64,000 nt of DNA from Flavobacterium cerinum (GCF_004028155.1 NZ_SBII01000008.1:62001-126000); one strand, 5' to 3'; shown: positions 24,065-33,857, numbered from the stretch's first letter. The notes: generated from the sequence alone by a model not told the origin. Program-made: numbers and translations.

Positions 24065-25861
24065 ATGAAGCATATTAGGAATTTTTGCATTATTGCACAC
24101 ATTGACCACGGAAAAAGCACCCTGGCCGACCGCCTGCTAGATGCCACTCAAACAGTAACAAAACGTGAATCTCAGGCACAGCTGCTTGACAACATGGATT
24201 TGGAACGTGAGAGAGGTATCACGATCAAGAGCCACGCGATACAAATGGAATACACCTATAAGGGGCAGGAATACATCCTGAATCTTATTGATACTCCGGG
24301 ACACGTAGACTTCTCGTATGAGGTTTCGCGCTCTATTGCAGCCTGCGAAGGTGCGCTGCTTATTGTAGACGCTGCCCAGAGTATACAGGCACAAACCATA
24401 AGTAACCTGTACCTTGCCTTAGAAAATGACCTGGAAATTATTCCGGTACTAAATAAAATTGACCTTCCAAGCGCAAACCCAGAAGAGGTAAGCGATGATA
24501 TTGTAGACCTTTTAGGATGCAAACTGGAAGACATTATACCTGCCAGTGGTAAAACAGGGCTTGGTGTAGAAGAAATTCTTGCAGCTATTATTGAGCGCAT
24601 ACCGCCACCTAAAGGTAACCCGGACGAGCCGTTACAGGCGTTAATATTTGACTCTGTATACAACCCGTTTCGTGGTATCGAAGTAATATTCAGGGTTATA
24701 AATGGATCGATCTCTAAAGGACAAAAAATAAAATTCATGGCTACCGGCAATGAATATTATGCCGATGAGATTGGTACGCTAAAACTAAACCAGGTTCCGA
24801 AGCAAATTGTTAGCGCAGGAGATGTTGGTTACCTGATATCGGGTATTAAAGAGGCTAAAGAGGTAAAAGTAGGTGACACACTTACGGATGCTAAAACGCC
24901 TACCCAAAATATGGTTAGTGGTTTCGAAGACGTAAAACCAATGGTATTTGCAGGAATCTATCCTGTAGACACCGAGGATTATGAAGAGCTTCGTAACTCT
25001 ATGGAAAAACTGCAGCTTAATGATGCTTCGCTTGTATTTACAGCCGAAAGTTCTGCTGCACTTGGTTTTGGTTTCCGATGCGGATTCTTAGGGATGCTGC
25101 ACATGGAAATTATCCAGGAGCGTTTAGAGCGTGAATTTGATATGACGGTAATCACAACGGTTCCCAACGTATCGTACCATGCCTACACTAAAAAAGAACC
25201 GGAAAAAGCACTTATCGTAAATAACCCAAGTGACTTACCGGAACCTTCTAAACTGAGTCATGTAGAGGAACCATACATTAAAGCAACCATCATTACAAAA
25301 AGTGATTTCGTAGGTAACGTAATGGGGCTTTGTATTGAGAAACGCGGATTGATAACAAACCAGACCTACCTTACTACAGAGCGTGTTGAATTAAACTTTG
25401 ACATGCCGCTTGCTGAGATCGTATTCGATTTCTACGACAGGCTTAAAACGGTATCTAAAGGTTATGCTTCGTTTGACTACTCTCCTATCGGGATGCGTAC
25501 ATCTAAACTTGTCCGCCTAGATGTATTACTTAACGCACAACCTGTAGATGCACTTTCGGCACTTATACACGAGGATAACGCTTACAACATTGGTAAAAAA
25601 ATGTGTGAGAAGCTAAAAGAACTTATACCACGCCAGCAGTTTGATATTCCTATCCAGGCAGCAATTGGGGTAAAAGTAATTTCGCGTGAAACGGTTAAGG
25701 CACTACGTAAAGACGTTACCGCAAAATGTTATGGTGGAGATATCTCCCGTAAACGTAAGCTTCTTGAAAAACAGAAGAAAGGTAAAAAACGTATGCGCCA
25801 GGTAGGTAACGTGGAAATTCCACAGGAAGCTTTCATGGCTGTATTAAAACTAAACGATTAA
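24065..25861 (+). CDS. lepA: Elongation factor 4 (back-translocating GTPase LepA)
   Basis: 598 residues, exactly the family size. GTPase motifs at the start: [15 protein letters not shown] (P loop, residues ~9-23), [20 protein letters not shown]. Then EF-Tu-like domain 2, EF-G-like domains, and the LepA-specific C-terminal domain ending in the basic [19 protein letters not shown]. LepA binds the ribosome and affects translocation and initiation under ionic or thermal stress. It is monocistronic here, with a strong promoter, a structured leader and a terminator. Confidence 0.97.
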   Translation: MKHIRNFCIIAHIDHGKSTLADRLLDATQTVTKRESQAQLLDNMDLERERGITIKSHAIQMEYTYKGQEYILNLIDTPGHVDFSYEVSRSIAACEGALLIVDAAQSIQAQTISNLYLALENDLEIIPVLNKIDLPSANPEEVSDDIVDLLGCKLEDIIPASGKTGLGVEEILAAIIERIPPPKGNPDEPLQALIFDSVYNPFRGIEVIFRVINGSISKGQKIKFMATGNEYYADEIGTLKLNQVPKQIVSAGDVGYLISGIKEAKEVKVGDTLTDAKTPTQNMVSGFEDVKPMVFAGIYPVDTEDYEELRNSMEKLQLNDASLVFTAESSAALGFGFRCGFLGMLHMEIIQERLEREFDMTVITTVPNVSYHAYTKKEPEKALIVNNPSDLPEPSKLSHVEEPYIKATIITKSDFVGNVMGLCIEKRGLITNQTYLTTERVELNFDMPLAEIVFDFYDRLKTVSKGYASFDYSPIGMRTSKLVRLDVLLNAQPVDALSALIHEDNAYNIGKKMCEKLKELIPRQQFDIPIQAAIGVKVISRETVKALRKDVTAKCYGGDISRKRKLLEKQKKGKKRMRQVGNVEIPQEAFMAVLKLND

Positions 25862-25901
25862 TCTCTTCTTAGTATTAAGAATTGAGATTTTAGAATAAAT
25901 A

Positions 25902-25930
25902 AACCCGGTGCTCATGTGCCGGGTTTTTTG
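25902..25930 (+). terminator. Rho-independent terminator of lepA
   Basis: AACCCGG and CCGGGTT arms around a 10-base loop, then six T. Confidence 0.85.
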
Positions 25931-26025
25931 TTAGGAAAATTGGATGTTTTTGTTAACAATTGCTCCGCAAATGTATTCAGATCAAAATCATATTACATAA
26001 AATTATAAACTAACTTTAATTCAGA

Positions 26026-26487
26026 ATGGCATATTCAGAAATTGAACAATCAACTTTAGACTTAGATATTTTCTTCACAGATAATAAAAAATTAATTCAT
26101 TTAGCATCAGGCGGTGGAATTTTACCAGATAACCTAATTGAAACAGATGCATATAATGATGATATCTTAAAGTTAATACCGTCCTTGAATACTGAATTTG
26201 AAATTGAGATAAATCCTAATTTATCAGAAATACTAAATTTGATCGAAAATGGTCTGGAAAACTATTTAGCGGGTTTTATAGAAATAGCAAAGAAAGGTTT
26301 TTATACTTATGACAGATCCAATATTGGACAATTTAATGACACAACTTTCCATTTAGTAGCTAAACCAAAAACTGACTTAAATCTAAATGAATTTATAGAG
26401 GAAAATGAAATATTTAAAACCCTTAAGGTCGCACGTAAACATATCCCCCAAACATTTGACAAATTCGATTTAAATTTATTTATCTAA
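26026..26487 (+). CDS. Hypothetical protein, AT-rich gene
   Basis: 153 residues, soluble and acidic, no signal peptide or membrane segment. No motif recognised; the pattern HLASGGGILPDNL near residue 30 and a helical C-terminal half are all that stand out. Its base composition is more AT-rich than lepA and thiL on either side, and its right flank is full of dispersed repeats, so it may be a late insertion. Such lone, short, acidic proteins in this phylum are sometimes immunity proteins, but nothing here proves that. Confidence 0.7.
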   Translation: MAYSEIEQSTLDLDIFFTDNKKLIHLASGGGILPDNLIETDAYNDDILKLIPSLNTEFEIEINPNLSEILNLIENGLENYLAGFIEIAKKGFYTYDRSNIGQFNDTTFHLVAKPKTDLNLNEFIEENEIFKTLKVARKHIPQTFDKFDLNLFI

Positions 26488-26580
26488 CAATATTATTCTC
26501 GCAACGACAACAGCATTATTTAAAAGGAAGGCGGATAACACAGATCGAGTTGATTTATGCAGATTTTTCACATCCTCAAA

Positions 26581-26807
26581 GTCATGCCGAGCTTGTCGAA
26601 GCTTCACAAGAGTGAAACTCCTGCAGTAAACGCTGTGACGTAAAGAAAATTATAAGTGAGGCGTGAAAGCATTCGGTGTTTGAGCAGTAGCGAGTTCAAA
26701 TGGTTTAGACTAAGGAGTTTCGGCCGTGCCCTTTTGGTTCTTTTATAGCAAAACAAAAGAACAATTTAAAACGCAAAGTTGTTGCGCTTCGACAAGCTCA
26801 GCGTGAC
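26581..26807. repeat. Opposed pair of dispersed repeats
   Basis: Reverse copy at 26581-26602 (one base altered) and forward copy at 26786-26807. Confidence 0.8.
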
Positions 26808-26876
26808 AACGGTTCATTAAAATAAGGTATTTCTACTTACATCATTTGACCTTATTACTTTATAACTTCTAAGTTG

Positions 26877-26884
26877 TACCTTTG
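26877..26884 (+). promoter_or_regulatory. -7 promoter box (TACCTTTG) of thiL
   Basis: Perfect TAnnTTTG match; start near 26888, leader of about 44 bases. Confidence 0.5.
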
Positions 26885-26931
26885 CAAACTCAGAGACTCA
26901 GTTACTAAGAACCTCAGCATCTAAAAAGAAA

Positions 26932-27993
26932 ATGATAGAAGATAAAAACCCGCAGCGCACTACTCTTGGTGCTTTAGGCGAATTCGGACTTATAGAACAC
27001 CTTACTAAAGACGTAGAGATCAATCAGCCAACTACCATTAAAGGTATTGGCGATGATGCTGCTGTACTTGATTTTAAAGATAAAAAAATAGTAGTCAGCA
27101 CCGATCTGCTTATCGAAGGTGTGCATTTCGACCTGGCTTATATGCCTCTAAAGCATTTAGGATATAAAGCGGTTGTAGTAAACGTATCGGACATATGCGC
27201 GATGAATGCTACTGCTACTCAAATTACGGTATCTATTGCTGTTTCTAACCGATTCCCGGTTGAAGCACTGGAAGAACTGTATGACGGCATCCGTACTGCT
27301 GCAAAAGTATACAATGTAGACATTGTGGGCGGAGACACTACCTCATCACAAAAAGGAATGATCATTAGCATTACCGCTATTGGTGAAGCAGACGAAGAAG
27401 ATATTACTTACCGCGTAGGCGCTGGCAGTACCGACCTTCTTGTTGTTACCGGAGATATCGGGGCGGCATATATGGGCTTACAGGTATTGGAGCGTGAAAA
27501 GCAGGTTTTCCAGGTGAACCCAGACAATCAGCCTGACCTTGATGCCTATACTTACCTTATTGAGCGCCAGCTTAAGCCGGAAGCACGTAAAGACATTAAG
27601 CTTTTATTGAAAGCATTGGAAATTAAACCAACATCGATGATCGATATTTCTGACGGCCTTTCGTCAGAGATCATGCACCTGTGCAAGCAGTCGAATGTAG
27701 GCTGTAACCTGTATGAAGATAAACTGCCGCTGGATCCGCAATTTATGAACGTATGTGAAGAGTTCAACATCGACAGTACTACGGTAGCTATTAATGGTGG
27801 CGAAGATTATGAATTACTATTCACAGTTCGTATGGAAGACTTCGACAAGATAAAAGGCAACCCTAATTTCTCTGTTATCGGCCATATGACGCAGGAAAGC
27901 GAAGGTATCCATCTTGTTACCCGTGCAAACACTAAAATTCCTTTAAAAGCCAGAGGATGGAATGCATTATCTACTGATGAAGACCAGGAATAA
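26932..27993 (+). CDS. thiL: Thiamine-monophosphate kinase
   Basis: 353 residues. PurM/AIR-synthetase-like fold with the family's metal and ATP motifs: IKGIGDDAAVLD (~40), STDLLIEGVHFDL, VVNVSDICAMNA, VGGDTTSS, DISDGLSSEIMHL and NGGEDYELLFTV. It phosphorylates thiamine monophosphate to the active cofactor thiamine diphosphate in the cytoplasm. No other thiamine gene is nearby. A shared terminator with the convergent lipoprotein gene follows. Confidence 0.95.
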   Translation: MIEDKNPQRTTLGALGEFGLIEHLTKDVEINQPTTIKGIGDDAAVLDFKDKKIVVSTDLLIEGVHFDLAYMPLKHLGYKAVVVNVSDICAMNATATQITVSIAVSNRFPVEALEELYDGIRTAAKVYNVDIVGGDTTSSQKGMIISITAIGEADEEDITYRVGAGSTDLLVVTGDIGAAYMGLQVLEREKQVFQVNPDNQPDLDAYTYLIERQLKPEARKDIKLLLKALEIKPTSMIDISDGLSSEIMHLCKQSNVGCNLYEDKLPLDPQFMNVCEEFNIDSTTVAINGGEDYELLFTVRMEDFDKIKGNPNFSVIGHMTQESEGIHLVTRANTKIPLKARGWNALSTDEDQE

Positions 27994-28069
27994 TTTTGAA
28001 TCTTAAGATTGCCATTTCGACGACAGGAGAAATCTCTTTACAGATTAAAAATAATAATTTTTCAATATA

Positions 28070-28099
28070 AAAAAAGGATGCTTTACAGCATCCTTTTTT
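28070..28099. terminator. Bidirectional rho-independent terminator
   Basis: AAAAAGGATGCT TTAC AGCATCCTTTTT, a perfect 12-bp stem between thiL and the convergent lipoprotein gene. Confidence 0.87.
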
Positions 28100-28115
28100 G
28101 TTTGTAACCTTTGAT

Positions 28116-28862
28116 TTATTTATAGCTGTATACCACAGTAAAAATATCACTACCGCTCTCGTTCTCATTTACCTCTGTAAACGTAGCCGATGTTGGGTAT
28201 TTATCGTCACCATATACATAGCTTGTTGTTACCTTACTTTTTACAGTACCATCAAGATGCATTACAACAACTTTTTGAGGATTGTTTAAAGGAAGCAGCA
28301 ACTTAGCCTTAACCAGTTGTTCTGCCTGTGGCGTCATGCTAAAGTTAAGATTCACATTATCTAATACTTTTATAATTCCGGCTGCTTCAAGCGTATAGAA
28401 AAAAGGGTTGGGTTTATCATCATAAGTAATCTCAACGATATACTCTTCCGAAATACTTCCGTCATAATATCTGTCAAAAGCTCTTAGCTTAACAGGATTG
28501 CCTTTAGCGTCATAAACAAGTACTTCCCCCACTTCATAAGCTTTATGGTGCGGCTGCGTTAACTCTGTCATGGCCACTACATCATTAGAATCGGATATCT
28601 TTTGCAAATCGGAACCTGAATAGGTAAAAAGGCTGGTTTCGGTACCGTTTGATGCTTTGATAACTTTACCGCCTGCATCATATGTAACGGTATAATTTTT
28701 AGAGTTCTCGGGGCTTGAAAGATCACTGTAATTAAGATTGGTAATGTACTTTTTAGCAACATCGCCATTAGCGTTCTCAAACTCATCCGAGGAATCATCA
28801 CTGCAGCTTGCAAAGGCCAGTAAGGAAAAAACGCAAAGAGCAGTTAAGAATTTGTTTTTCAT
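28116..28862 (-). CDS. Lipoprotein of unknown function (DUF4595-like)
   Basis: 248 residues. A lipoprotein signal peptide ends in LLAFAS-C (Cys 20) followed by an acidic SDDSSDEF stretch, typical of Bacteroidota surface-exposed lipoproteins. The body is a beta-rich repeat of the kind YTVTYDAGGKVIKA / FTYSGSDLQKI / YIVEITYDD, recalling RHS-like hairpins seen in DUF4595 proteins. No enzyme motif. A perfect promoter box lies upstream on the minus strand. Confidence 0.8.
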   Translation of the reverse strand: MKNKFLTALCVFSLLAFASCSDDSSDEFENANGDVAKKYITNLNYSDLSSPENSKNYTVTYDAGGKVIKASNGTETSLFTYSGSDLQKISDSNDVVAMTELTQPHHKAYEVGEVLVYDAKGNPVKLRAFDRYYDGSISEEYIVEITYDDKPNPFFYTLEAAGIIKVLDNVNLNFSMTPQAEQLVKAKLLLPLNNPQKVVVMHLDGTVKSKVTTSYVYGDDKYPTSATFTEVNENESGSDIFTVVYSYK

Positions 28863-28894
28863 AACAATAGGATTAGGTTATAGTTTGGTGAGCG

Positions 28895-28902
28895 CAAATG
28901 TA
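28895..28902 (-). promoter_or_regulatory. -7 promoter box (TACATTTG) of the lipoprotein gene
   Basis: Reverse complement of CAAATGTA; perfect match, leader about 30 bases. Confidence 0.5.
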
Positions 28903-29025
28903 TAATTAAATTCGTACAGTTAATACTCTTACATTATATTTCAATATTAAATTTTAGTTGTAATATTAGAGCCATTTAACAATGGTTTAAAACATAAAAA
29001 CAAGGAGCGAAACACCATTAAAACT

Positions 29026-29192
29026 ATGAACATGCAAATGATCATCGAAAAAAAGCCATATGGAACTACTACCATATTAACCTTGCCAAATGCAAGTATT
29101 ACTTTACCGATAAGGAACGCTTACAGGAAAAGGCCGATATAAATATAGTAAACAAGAAAAGAGATATTTTAGCGAAGCTGGACTTTAAGTAG
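29026..29192 (+). pseudogene. Small broken or frameshifted gene with an A AAA AAG slippery site
   Basis: From ATG 29026 the zero frame reads MNMQMIIEKK and then stops after about 38 codons. In the -1 frame after codons GAA AAA AAG the sequence has good coding character: AIWNYYHINLAKCKYYF, then DKERLQEKAD and DILAKLDFK, ending at TAG 29190-29192. A single A insertion, or a -1 ribosomal slip at the heptamer A AAA AAG (29048-29054), would give one 55-residue protein. The simplest reading is a decayed gene that lost one A; programmed frameshifting is possible. No family recognised. An AAGGAG lies at 29002, too far upstream for a good ribosome site. Confidence 0.5.
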
Positions 29193-29225
29193 GCTGCTTT
29201 GCTATAAAACCAAACACGGATAAAT

Positions 29226-29708
29226 CTAAGACAAAACTTTTTGCCAGTATTTTATTGCTTTATTACTTTCATAATGAAATAAAAAATAATAAATTAACAA
29301 ACCCATCACCATAAAGAATATTGGCAAAAACCAAGGAACAGGAGGCTCTATTTTTAAAACTTTAGTATACAGAATAACGCTAATAATTAAAAAAAATGGT
29401 ATACTAATACAACGAAAAATCAAAGATGTTTTTGAATCACTAATAGTAAACTCAATGATTGAACCTCCGCTTACAGTTTCAAAAACACTTCCACTAATCT
29501 CTATAGGATAAATTGCTGTCCTTCCCATTTTAACAACATCAGCGATTTTAATATTGAATTTACCTTCCAGCGAAATGCGGCCTTCAAACTTCAACTTCGA
29601 ACTGTCTTTATGAAAAGGCTCAATATGTTGATTAAAAACAGTAATTGTTTCTTCCTTACTTTTATTATTTTCTATTGTAACCGTTTTACTAAATAACTTT
29701 TTCATCAT
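29226..29708 (-). CDS. Membrane protein of unknown function
   Basis: 160 residues. The N-terminal ~95 residues are cytoplasmic or peripheral (KTVTIENNKSKEETITVFNQ); two hydrophobic helices follow at about 97-117 and 123-143, then a short tail. No domain recognised. It lies 44 bases downstream of glyS on the same strand, but the glyS terminator sits between, so it is probably expressed weakly or by read-through. Confidence 0.65.
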   Translation of the reverse strand: MMKKLFSKTVTIENNKSKEETITVFNQHIEPFHKDSSKLKFEGRISLEGKFNIKIADVVKMGRTAIYPIEISGSVFETVSGGSIIEFTISDSKTSLIFRCISIPFFLIISVILYTKVLKIEPPVPWFLPIFFMVMGLLIYYFLFHYESNKAIKYWQKVLS

Positions 29709-29717
29709 TAAACTTAT

Positions 29718-29743
29718 AAAAAAAGCTGCCCGAAAGCAGCTTT
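29718..29743 (-). terminator. Rho-independent terminator of glyS
   Basis: AAAGCTGC / GCAGCTTT stem with a 6-base loop; on the minus strand it is followed by a run of T. Confidence 0.75.
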
Positions 29744-29752
29744 AATTCTTTA

Positions 29753-31294
29753 TTACATTTTCATAAGCCAGTTTCTTATAGAAACCTCCTCATTTATAAT
29801 TCCTCTCAGGTCTGAAATTTTAACCCTGTCCTGTGCCATGGTATCGCGATGGCGAATGGTCACAGTCTGGTCTTCCAGTGTTTGGTGGTCAACCGTAATA
29901 CAGAACGGAGTACCAAGGGCGTCCTGTCTTCTGTAACGTCTTCCTACGGCATCTTTCTCGTCATACGCCACATTGAAATCCCATTTAAGGTCTTCAATTA
30001 TTGCGCGCGCTACGTCCGGAAGCCCGTCTTTCTTAACCAATGGCAATACAGCAGCCTTTGTAGGCGCCAGTACCGATGGTAACTTAAGAACTGTACGTAC
30101 AGATCCATCCTCAAGTGTTTCCTCTTTTAAAGAGTTAGAGAAAACGGCTAGGAACATCCTGTCCAGTCCTACCGATGTTTCTACAACATACGGTGTATAA
30201 TTCCTGTTTTCTTCGGTATCAAAATACTGCAGTTTTTTACCTGAATGCTGTTCGTGTGCTTTAAGGTCGAAATCCGTTCTTGAGTGAATACCTTCCAGCT
30301 CTTTAAAGCCAAACGGAAAGTTAAACTCAATATCGGAAGCGGCATTAGCATAATGCGCTAATTTTTCATGATCATGGAAACGGTAGTTTTCCCTGCCAAG
30401 ACCTAACGACAGGTGCCATTTTAATCTTGTTTCTTTCCAATACTCATAGTATTGCATCTCTTCGCCCGGGCGAACAAAGAATTGCATTTCCATTTGTTCG
30501 AACTCACGCATACGGAAAATGAACTGACGGGCAACGATTTCGTTACGGAATGCTTTACCCGTTTGGGCAATACCAAACGGTATTTTCATCCTTCCGGTTT
30601 TTTGTACGTTAAGGAAGTTTACAAAGATACCTTGTGCCGTTTCCGGACGAAGGTACAGGTCCATTGCTGTAGCAGCTTCTGCACCCAGTTTAGTTCCAAA
30701 CATAAGATTGAACTGACGCACATCTGTCCAGTTTTTAGAACCGGTTTCAGGATCGGCAATTTCAAGCTCTTCAATAAGTGCTTTTACGTCGGCAAGGTTT
30801 TCTGTTTCCAGCGAACGTGCCATACGCTCCAATATTTCTTTCTTTTTAGCAAGGTACTCTACCACGCGGGTATTGGTTGTAATGAATTCCTGTTCGTTGA
30901 ACGCTTCTCCAAAACGGGTTCTTGCTTTCTCTATTTCTTTTTGGGCTTTCTGGTTTATCTTTTCGGCATAATCCTCGATAAGCACGTCTGCCCTATATCT
31001 CTTTTTAGAATCCTTGTTGTCAATTAACGGGTCGTTAAATGCGTCTACGTGACCTGATGCTTTCCATGTTGTAGGGTGCATAAAAATTGCAGAATCAATA
31101 CCTACAATGTTTTCATGCATCTGCACCATCGATTTCCACCAATATTCCCTGATGTTCTTTTTTAACTCGGCACCGTTTTGAGCATAATCATAAACAGCAC
31201 TTAATCCATCGTATATTTCGCTTGACGGAAAAATAAATCCGTATTCCTTTGCGTGCGAAACTACATTCTTAAATAAATCTTCTTGTTTTGCCAT
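29753..31294 (-). CDS. glyS: Glycyl-tRNA synthetase (single-chain type)
   Basis: 513 residues from ATG 31294; the 14 extra codons of the longer frame lie upstream of the promoter box and were dropped. Dimeric class II enzyme of the archaeal/eukaryotic type, not the alpha2-beta2 form: motif 2 FRNEIVARQFIFRMREFEQM, substrate region LYLRPETAQGIFVNFLNV, and a C-terminal anticodon-binding domain (VLPLVKKDGLPDVARAI). It charges tRNA-Gly in the cytoplasm. The -7 box ends five bases before the start codon, so the mRNA is probably leaderless. Confidence 0.95.
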   Translation of the reverse strand: MAKQEDLFKNVVSHAKEYGFIFPSSEIYDGLSAVYDYAQNGAELKKNIREYWWKSMVQMHENIVGIDSAIFMHPTTWKASGHVDAFNDPLIDNKDSKKRYRADVLIEDYAEKINQKAQKEIEKARTRFGEAFNEQEFITTNTRVVEYLAKKKEILERMARSLETENLADVKALIEELEIADPETGSKNWTDVRQFNLMFGTKLGAEAATAMDLYLRPETAQGIFVNFLNVQKTGRMKIPFGIAQTGKAFRNEIVARQFIFRMREFEQMEMQFFVRPGEEMQYYEYWKETRLKWHLSLGLGRENYRFHDHEKLAHYANAASDIEFNFPFGFKELEGIHSRTDFDLKAHEQHSGKKLQYFDTEENRNYTPYVVETSVGLDRMFLAVFSNSLKEETLEDGSVRTVLKLPSVLAPTKAAVLPLVKKDGLPDVARAIIEDLKWDFNVAYDEKDAVGRRYRRQDALGTPFCITVDHQTLEDQTVTIRHRDTMAQDRVKISDLRGIINEEVSIRNWLMKM

Positions 31295-31298
31295 GCTG

Positions 31299-31306
31299 CA
31301 AAAATA
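31299..31306 (-). promoter_or_regulatory. -7 promoter box (TATTTTTG) of glyS
   Basis: Perfect match on the minus strand; predicts a transcript starting at or next to ATG 31294. Confidence 0.5.
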
Positions 31307-31483
31307 TAAAAAGCGATTGTAATTTATACAATGCATTTAGAAAATCAGCATTAAATAAAATAGCCCGAAATGAACATCCATAAGCACTCTGTAATAATTC
31401 TTTAAGACAACGGAATTAAATTCCGGACTAACAGTAAAAACTTACGTTTTTTTTTATCTTTAACTTTTAAAACATACGCCCCA

Positions 31484-32167
31484 ATGTTTAAAGCTCTATT
31501 AAATATCCTATTCCCAAAAGCCTGTTCCGGCTGCTCCCGAGTGCTCCTGGAGAGTGAAGACCTAGTTTGCACACATTGCAGGCACGATATGCCTTTTACC
31601 CAGCATTATCTAGACACACAAAATGAAACCTATAAAAAATTTTATGGCAGGCTGCCTGTTGAGCATGCATCATCAGTAGTGTATTTTCACAAGAAAGGAA
31701 TTGTTCAGGAGCTTATCCACAACTTAAAATACAAGGGTAAAAAAGAAATAGGGGCACTTATTGGCAAATGGTATGTTCAGGATATTAAAGATATTGAAGT
31801 GCTGCAATCTGTAACCGAAGTTGTACCCGTGCCTCTCCACAAAAAAAAGCTGCGCCAGAGGGGTTACAATCAGGTAGCAGGATTTGGCAAAGCGCTAGCC
31901 GATGGCCTGGGTGCTAAATACAATGACGATCTGTTGCTTCGCACCACCTATAACAAAACACAAACCAAAAAAAACATTACTGCAAGAGCAGAAATAATAA
32001 GTAACTCTTTTGATATTACACCTACCGATGCCGACAAAAACAAACACTTTCTCCTTGTAGACGATGTTATAACCACCGGTGCTACACTGGAAGCCTGCGG
32101 ACGCGCACTACTTAAAATTCCAGGAGCGAGGGTTAGTATTGTTACCATTGCGTATGCACACACCTAG
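31484..32167 (+). CDS. ComF family phosphoribosyltransferase-like protein
   Basis: 227 residues. N-terminal zinc-ribbon with two Cys pairs (CSGC near residue 12-15, CTHC near 29-32) and a C-terminal type I phosphoribosyltransferase fold with the PRPP loop LLVDDVITTGATLEACG. In naturally competent bacteria ComF helps draw in single-stranded DNA; in others the role is unclear. No other competence gene is near. The frame just upstream of the downstream lipoprotein gene suggests a loose pair. Confidence 0.88.
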   Translation: MFKALLNILFPKACSGCSRVLLESEDLVCTHCRHDMPFTQHYLDTQNETYKKFYGRLPVEHASSVVYFHKKGIVQELIHNLKYKGKKEIGALIGKWYVQDIKDIEVLQSVTEVVPVPLHKKKLRQRGYNQVAGFGKALADGLGAKYNDDLLLRTTYNKTQTKKNITARAEIISNSFDITPTDADKNKHFLLVDDVITTGATLEACGRALLKIPGARVSIVTIAYAHT

Positions 32168-32243
32168 AAGCCATTTATTTTATGATAAAACATTTTAATT
32201 ACACTAAATATAATCGTTATTTTGTGCAGTCAAAGAATACAAT

Positions 32244-33857
32244 ATGCTGAAAAATAGAATTCTCCTGTATATAATTTTCACTGCACTCTTATTTACATCC
32301 TGTGCTAAGAGGGGCAGTATTACCGGTGGCGCAAAAGATACACTCGCGCCTTACATTATAAACAGTTTGCCTAAAAACATGAGTACTCAGTTTAAAGGCA
32401 AGGAGATACGCATTGATTTTAATGAATACATTAAAATTAAAGACGTTAATAAACAGCTTATTATTTCGCCGCCCATGCAAACGGCACCCGTTATTGTACC
32501 TACGGGCAGTGCGAGCAAATTTATTACCATAAAAATAAAAGATACCCTTAAAGATAATACCACTTACAGTTTTAACTTTGGACAGAGTATTACCGACAAT
32601 AATGAGGGCAACCCTTACTCCCAATTTAAATTTGTTTTTTCTACCGGCGATTATATCGATTCCCTCAGCCTTGGTGGAAAAATAAAAGATGCTTACTCCA
32701 GAAAGACCGACAACTTTGTAACCGTAATGCTGTATGAGGCAAATGAAACCTTTAACGATTCTACCGTTTACAATGAACGCCCGCGTTATATTACCAATAC
32801 ACTCGACAGTACCACACTTTACACTCTGGAAAATTTAAAGCAGGGTAAGTACCATCTTATTGCACTTAAAGATGTTAACAACAACTACAAGTACGACCCT
32901 AAAAGCGATAAAATTGCATTTTTAAACCAAACGATCACAGTTCCTACTGATACTGTTTATCAGCTATCTATGTTTAAAGAAAAGAGGAAGTTTAAAGCAT
33001 TGAGACCTGTTCAGGCGTCATCTAACAGATTGTATGCCGGTTATGAAGGCGATTATAAGGATGCAAAAATAGAAGTTAAAAATGGCACTGGCACAGATGT
33101 TATTCGTTCGCTCGCTACCAAGGTAAAAGATAAAGATTCACTACAGGTATGGCTGCCAAGAAAACTGAGTGCCGACTCGCTAAAAGTAGTTATCAGTCAT
33201 AAGGACTCCATTAAGAATTTTACAGTTAAGTTTAAAGAGATGAAAGCAGCCGACTCACTCTCTGTAGAAGCAGTGCAAAAAGGCGGACTGCATTTTAGGG
33301 AGAAATTCACGCTGCGTTCTACTACCCCAATTACATTTATAGACAGTACCAGAATAAGCCTTTTTGATAAAGATTCACTGGCTGTAAAATACAAGCTGAA
33401 CTATAAAGAAATGGAACAGGAACTCGAATTTGACTTCGAGAAAAAGGAAGACCAAAAATATACTTTTACCCTAATGCCCGGTGCCTTAAAAGACTTTTAC
33501 GAAAAGGAGAATGACACTCTCAGCTATAAACTCGCTACGCGTAATTACACTGATTATGGCAACATATTCCTGACCCTTAAGAACGCAGACCGTTTTCCAT
33601 TAATACTCGAGCTTTTAAATGATAAGGAAGATGTTCTGGCAACTTATTATTCTGAAGGCGAAACTAAAATAAACTTCGAGACCGTACTGCCCGATAAATA
33701 TGTACTGCGTATTATTTATGACGATAATAAAAACCGTAAATGGGATAGTGGTAACTATATAGAAAAACTACAACCCGAAGAGGTTATTTATTTCCCTAAA
33801 CTTCTTGACGTAAGAGCCAACTGGGATGTAGAGGAAGTCTTTAACCTAAAACCGTAA
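32244..33857 (+). CDS. Ig-like (Big_5) domain lipoprotein
   Basis: 537 residues. Lipoprotein signal ending LLFTS-C (Cys 20). Residues ~33-130 form a Big_5 Ig-like domain (IRIDFNEYIKIKDVNKQLII, TYSFNFGQSITDNNEGNP), followed by long beta-rich regions and a C-terminal calcium-like stretch DDNKNRKWDSGNY. This family is widespread and single-copy in Bacteroidota; a cell-envelope structural role is assumed. Its 3' end overlaps the convergent nitrilase gene by 17 bases. Confidence 0.85.
   Translation: MLKNRILLYIIFTALLFTSCAKRGSITGGAKDTLAPYIINSLPKNMSTQFKGKEIRIDFNEYIKIKDVNKQLIISPPMQTAPVIVPTGSASKFITIKIKDTLKDNTTYSFNFGQSITDNNEGNPYSQFKFVFSTGDYIDSLSLGGKIKDAYSRKTDNFVTVMLYEANETFNDSTVYNERPRYITNTLDSTTLYTLENLKQGKYHLIALKDVNNNYKYDPKSDKIAFLNQTITVPTDTVYQLSMFKEKRKFKALRPVQASSNRLYAGYEGDYKDAKIEVKNGTGTDVIRSLATKVKDKDSLQVWLPRKLSADSLKVVISHKDSIKNFTVKFKEMKAADSLSVEAVQKGGLHFREKFTLRSTTPITFIDSTRISLFDKDSLAVKYKLNYKEMEQELEFDFEKKEDQKYTFTLMPGALKDFYEKENDTLSYKLATRNYTDYGNIFLTLKNADRFPLILELLNDKEDVLATYYSEGETKINFETVLPDKYVLRIIYDDNKNRKWDSGNYIEKLQPEEVIYFPKLLDVRANWDVEEVFNLKP

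Larger units (their letters stand above)
26488..26931. other. Repeat-rich intergenic region
   Basis: No gene. It holds a common 'ATAACACAGAT...TGCAGATTTTT' intergenic repeat at 26534-26568, two opposed copies of the GCTTCGACAAGCTCAGC repeat (26581-26602 reverse, 26786-26807 forward), and a degenerate element at about 26690-26775 (AGTTCAAAT, TTTAGAC, GGTTCTTTT, AAAACAAAAGAAC) that recurs in inverted form at 56225-56400. Confidence 0.7.

Noticed and set aside
23888..24109. 73-codon minus-strand frame over the lepA leader
   Set aside because: Antisense to lepA start and leader; no supporting promoter or coding pattern.
30452..31027. 191-codon plus-strand frame
   Set aside because: Antisense shadow of glyS; Cys/Phe-rich composition typical of reverse-strand frames.
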